DNA from: Bacillota bacterium
Lineage (GTDB): Bacteria > Bacillota > Clostridia > Peptostreptococcales > Anaerovoracaceae
Length of the DNA: 6,805 nucleotides
Direction of reading: 5' to 3'
Assembly (NCBI GenBank): GCA_017621195.1
Contig: JAGATO010000090.1
Location: 1 to 6,805, forward strand
Position 1 is the first letter of the stretch. Each line of letters begins with the position of its first letter. The notes below the pieces were generated by a model that worked only from the letters and a program-made list of their open reading frames with translations, was not told the origin of the DNA and did not search any database. The translations under genes were made by a program, and so were the position numbers. Below, one piece after another: positions 6,713-6,805 of the stretch.

Positions 6713-6805
6713 CTACTGAACCGCTGTGCAGTAGCCGAAGAAGGGCCATACTCCGTTCATGGTCATGTTGCTTACGTTTTCGGAAACCAGCACAGGAACC
6801 ATGTA
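6713..6805 (-). CDS. C-terminus of probable extracellular peptide-binding protein (family 5), partial
   Basis: An open frame enters from the right edge and ends with TAG at 6713-6715, giving 30 residues that start YMVPVLVSENVSNM and end WPFFGYCTAVQ. Family 5 substrate-binding proteins commonly end in a stretch of this kind, with a hydrophobic strand (here VPVLV) leading to a short tail after a final Trp or Phe, but 30 residues are too few to prove it. The stronger argument is position: in Dpp/Opp operons the binding-protein gene typically comes first, and this is the gene directly upstream of the peptidase and permeases, with no other candidate in the window. If correct, the mature protein would be lipid-anchored outside the membrane and capture peptides. 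Another secreted or cytosolic protein remains possible. Confidence 0.55.
   Translation of the reverse strand, partial: YMVPVLVSENVSNMTMNGVWPFFGYCTAVQ

Overview
The window looks like chromosomal DNA from an anaerobic Clostridia-type member of the Bacillota. Three things point there: strong AGGAGG-like ribosome binding sites, a glutamyl-tRNA synthetase N-terminus of the divergent clostridial form, and ABC-transporter and S9-peptidase sequences in the style of gut or anaerobic Firmicutes. By eye the base composition is moderately GC-rich. The genus cannot be fixed from this sequence. Every gene I can support lies on the minus strand, so biological order runs from high to low coordinates.

Layout in transcription order. 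(1) 6805-6713: the last 30 codons of a gene that enters from outside the window, most likely the extracellular peptide-binding protein of the transporter below. (2) 6712-6609: a 104-base gap with a strong hairpin and, next to the following gene, a clean AGGAGG site. (3) 6608-4605: a cytosolic S9-family serine peptidase of 667 residues with an intact Ser-Asp-His triad. (4) 4603-738: the four core genes of a Dpp/Opp-type peptide ABC transporter in the order permease B, permease C, ATPase D, ATPase F, separated by only 1, 13, 8 and 2 bases. (5) 737-622: the 3' end of the operon, with a short imperfect tandem repeat followed by an intrinsic terminator. (6) 562-1: a separate unit with its own promoter and the first 161 codons of glutamyl-tRNA synthetase (gltX), cut by the window edge.

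The operon makes sense as one pathway. A lipid-anchored binding protein would capture oligopeptides, the B/C permease pair driven by the D/F ATPases would import them, and the co-translated cytosolic oligopeptidase would cut them to smaller peptides or amino acids. The peptidase sits between the binding protein and the permeases and is probably translationally coupled to dppB. This is the least routine feature of the window. The remaining points of interest are small: a hairpin whose T-tract faces against the operon, the tandem repeat before the terminator, and a few residue-level oddities. I found no CRISPR array, mobile element, RNA gene or clearly novel system.
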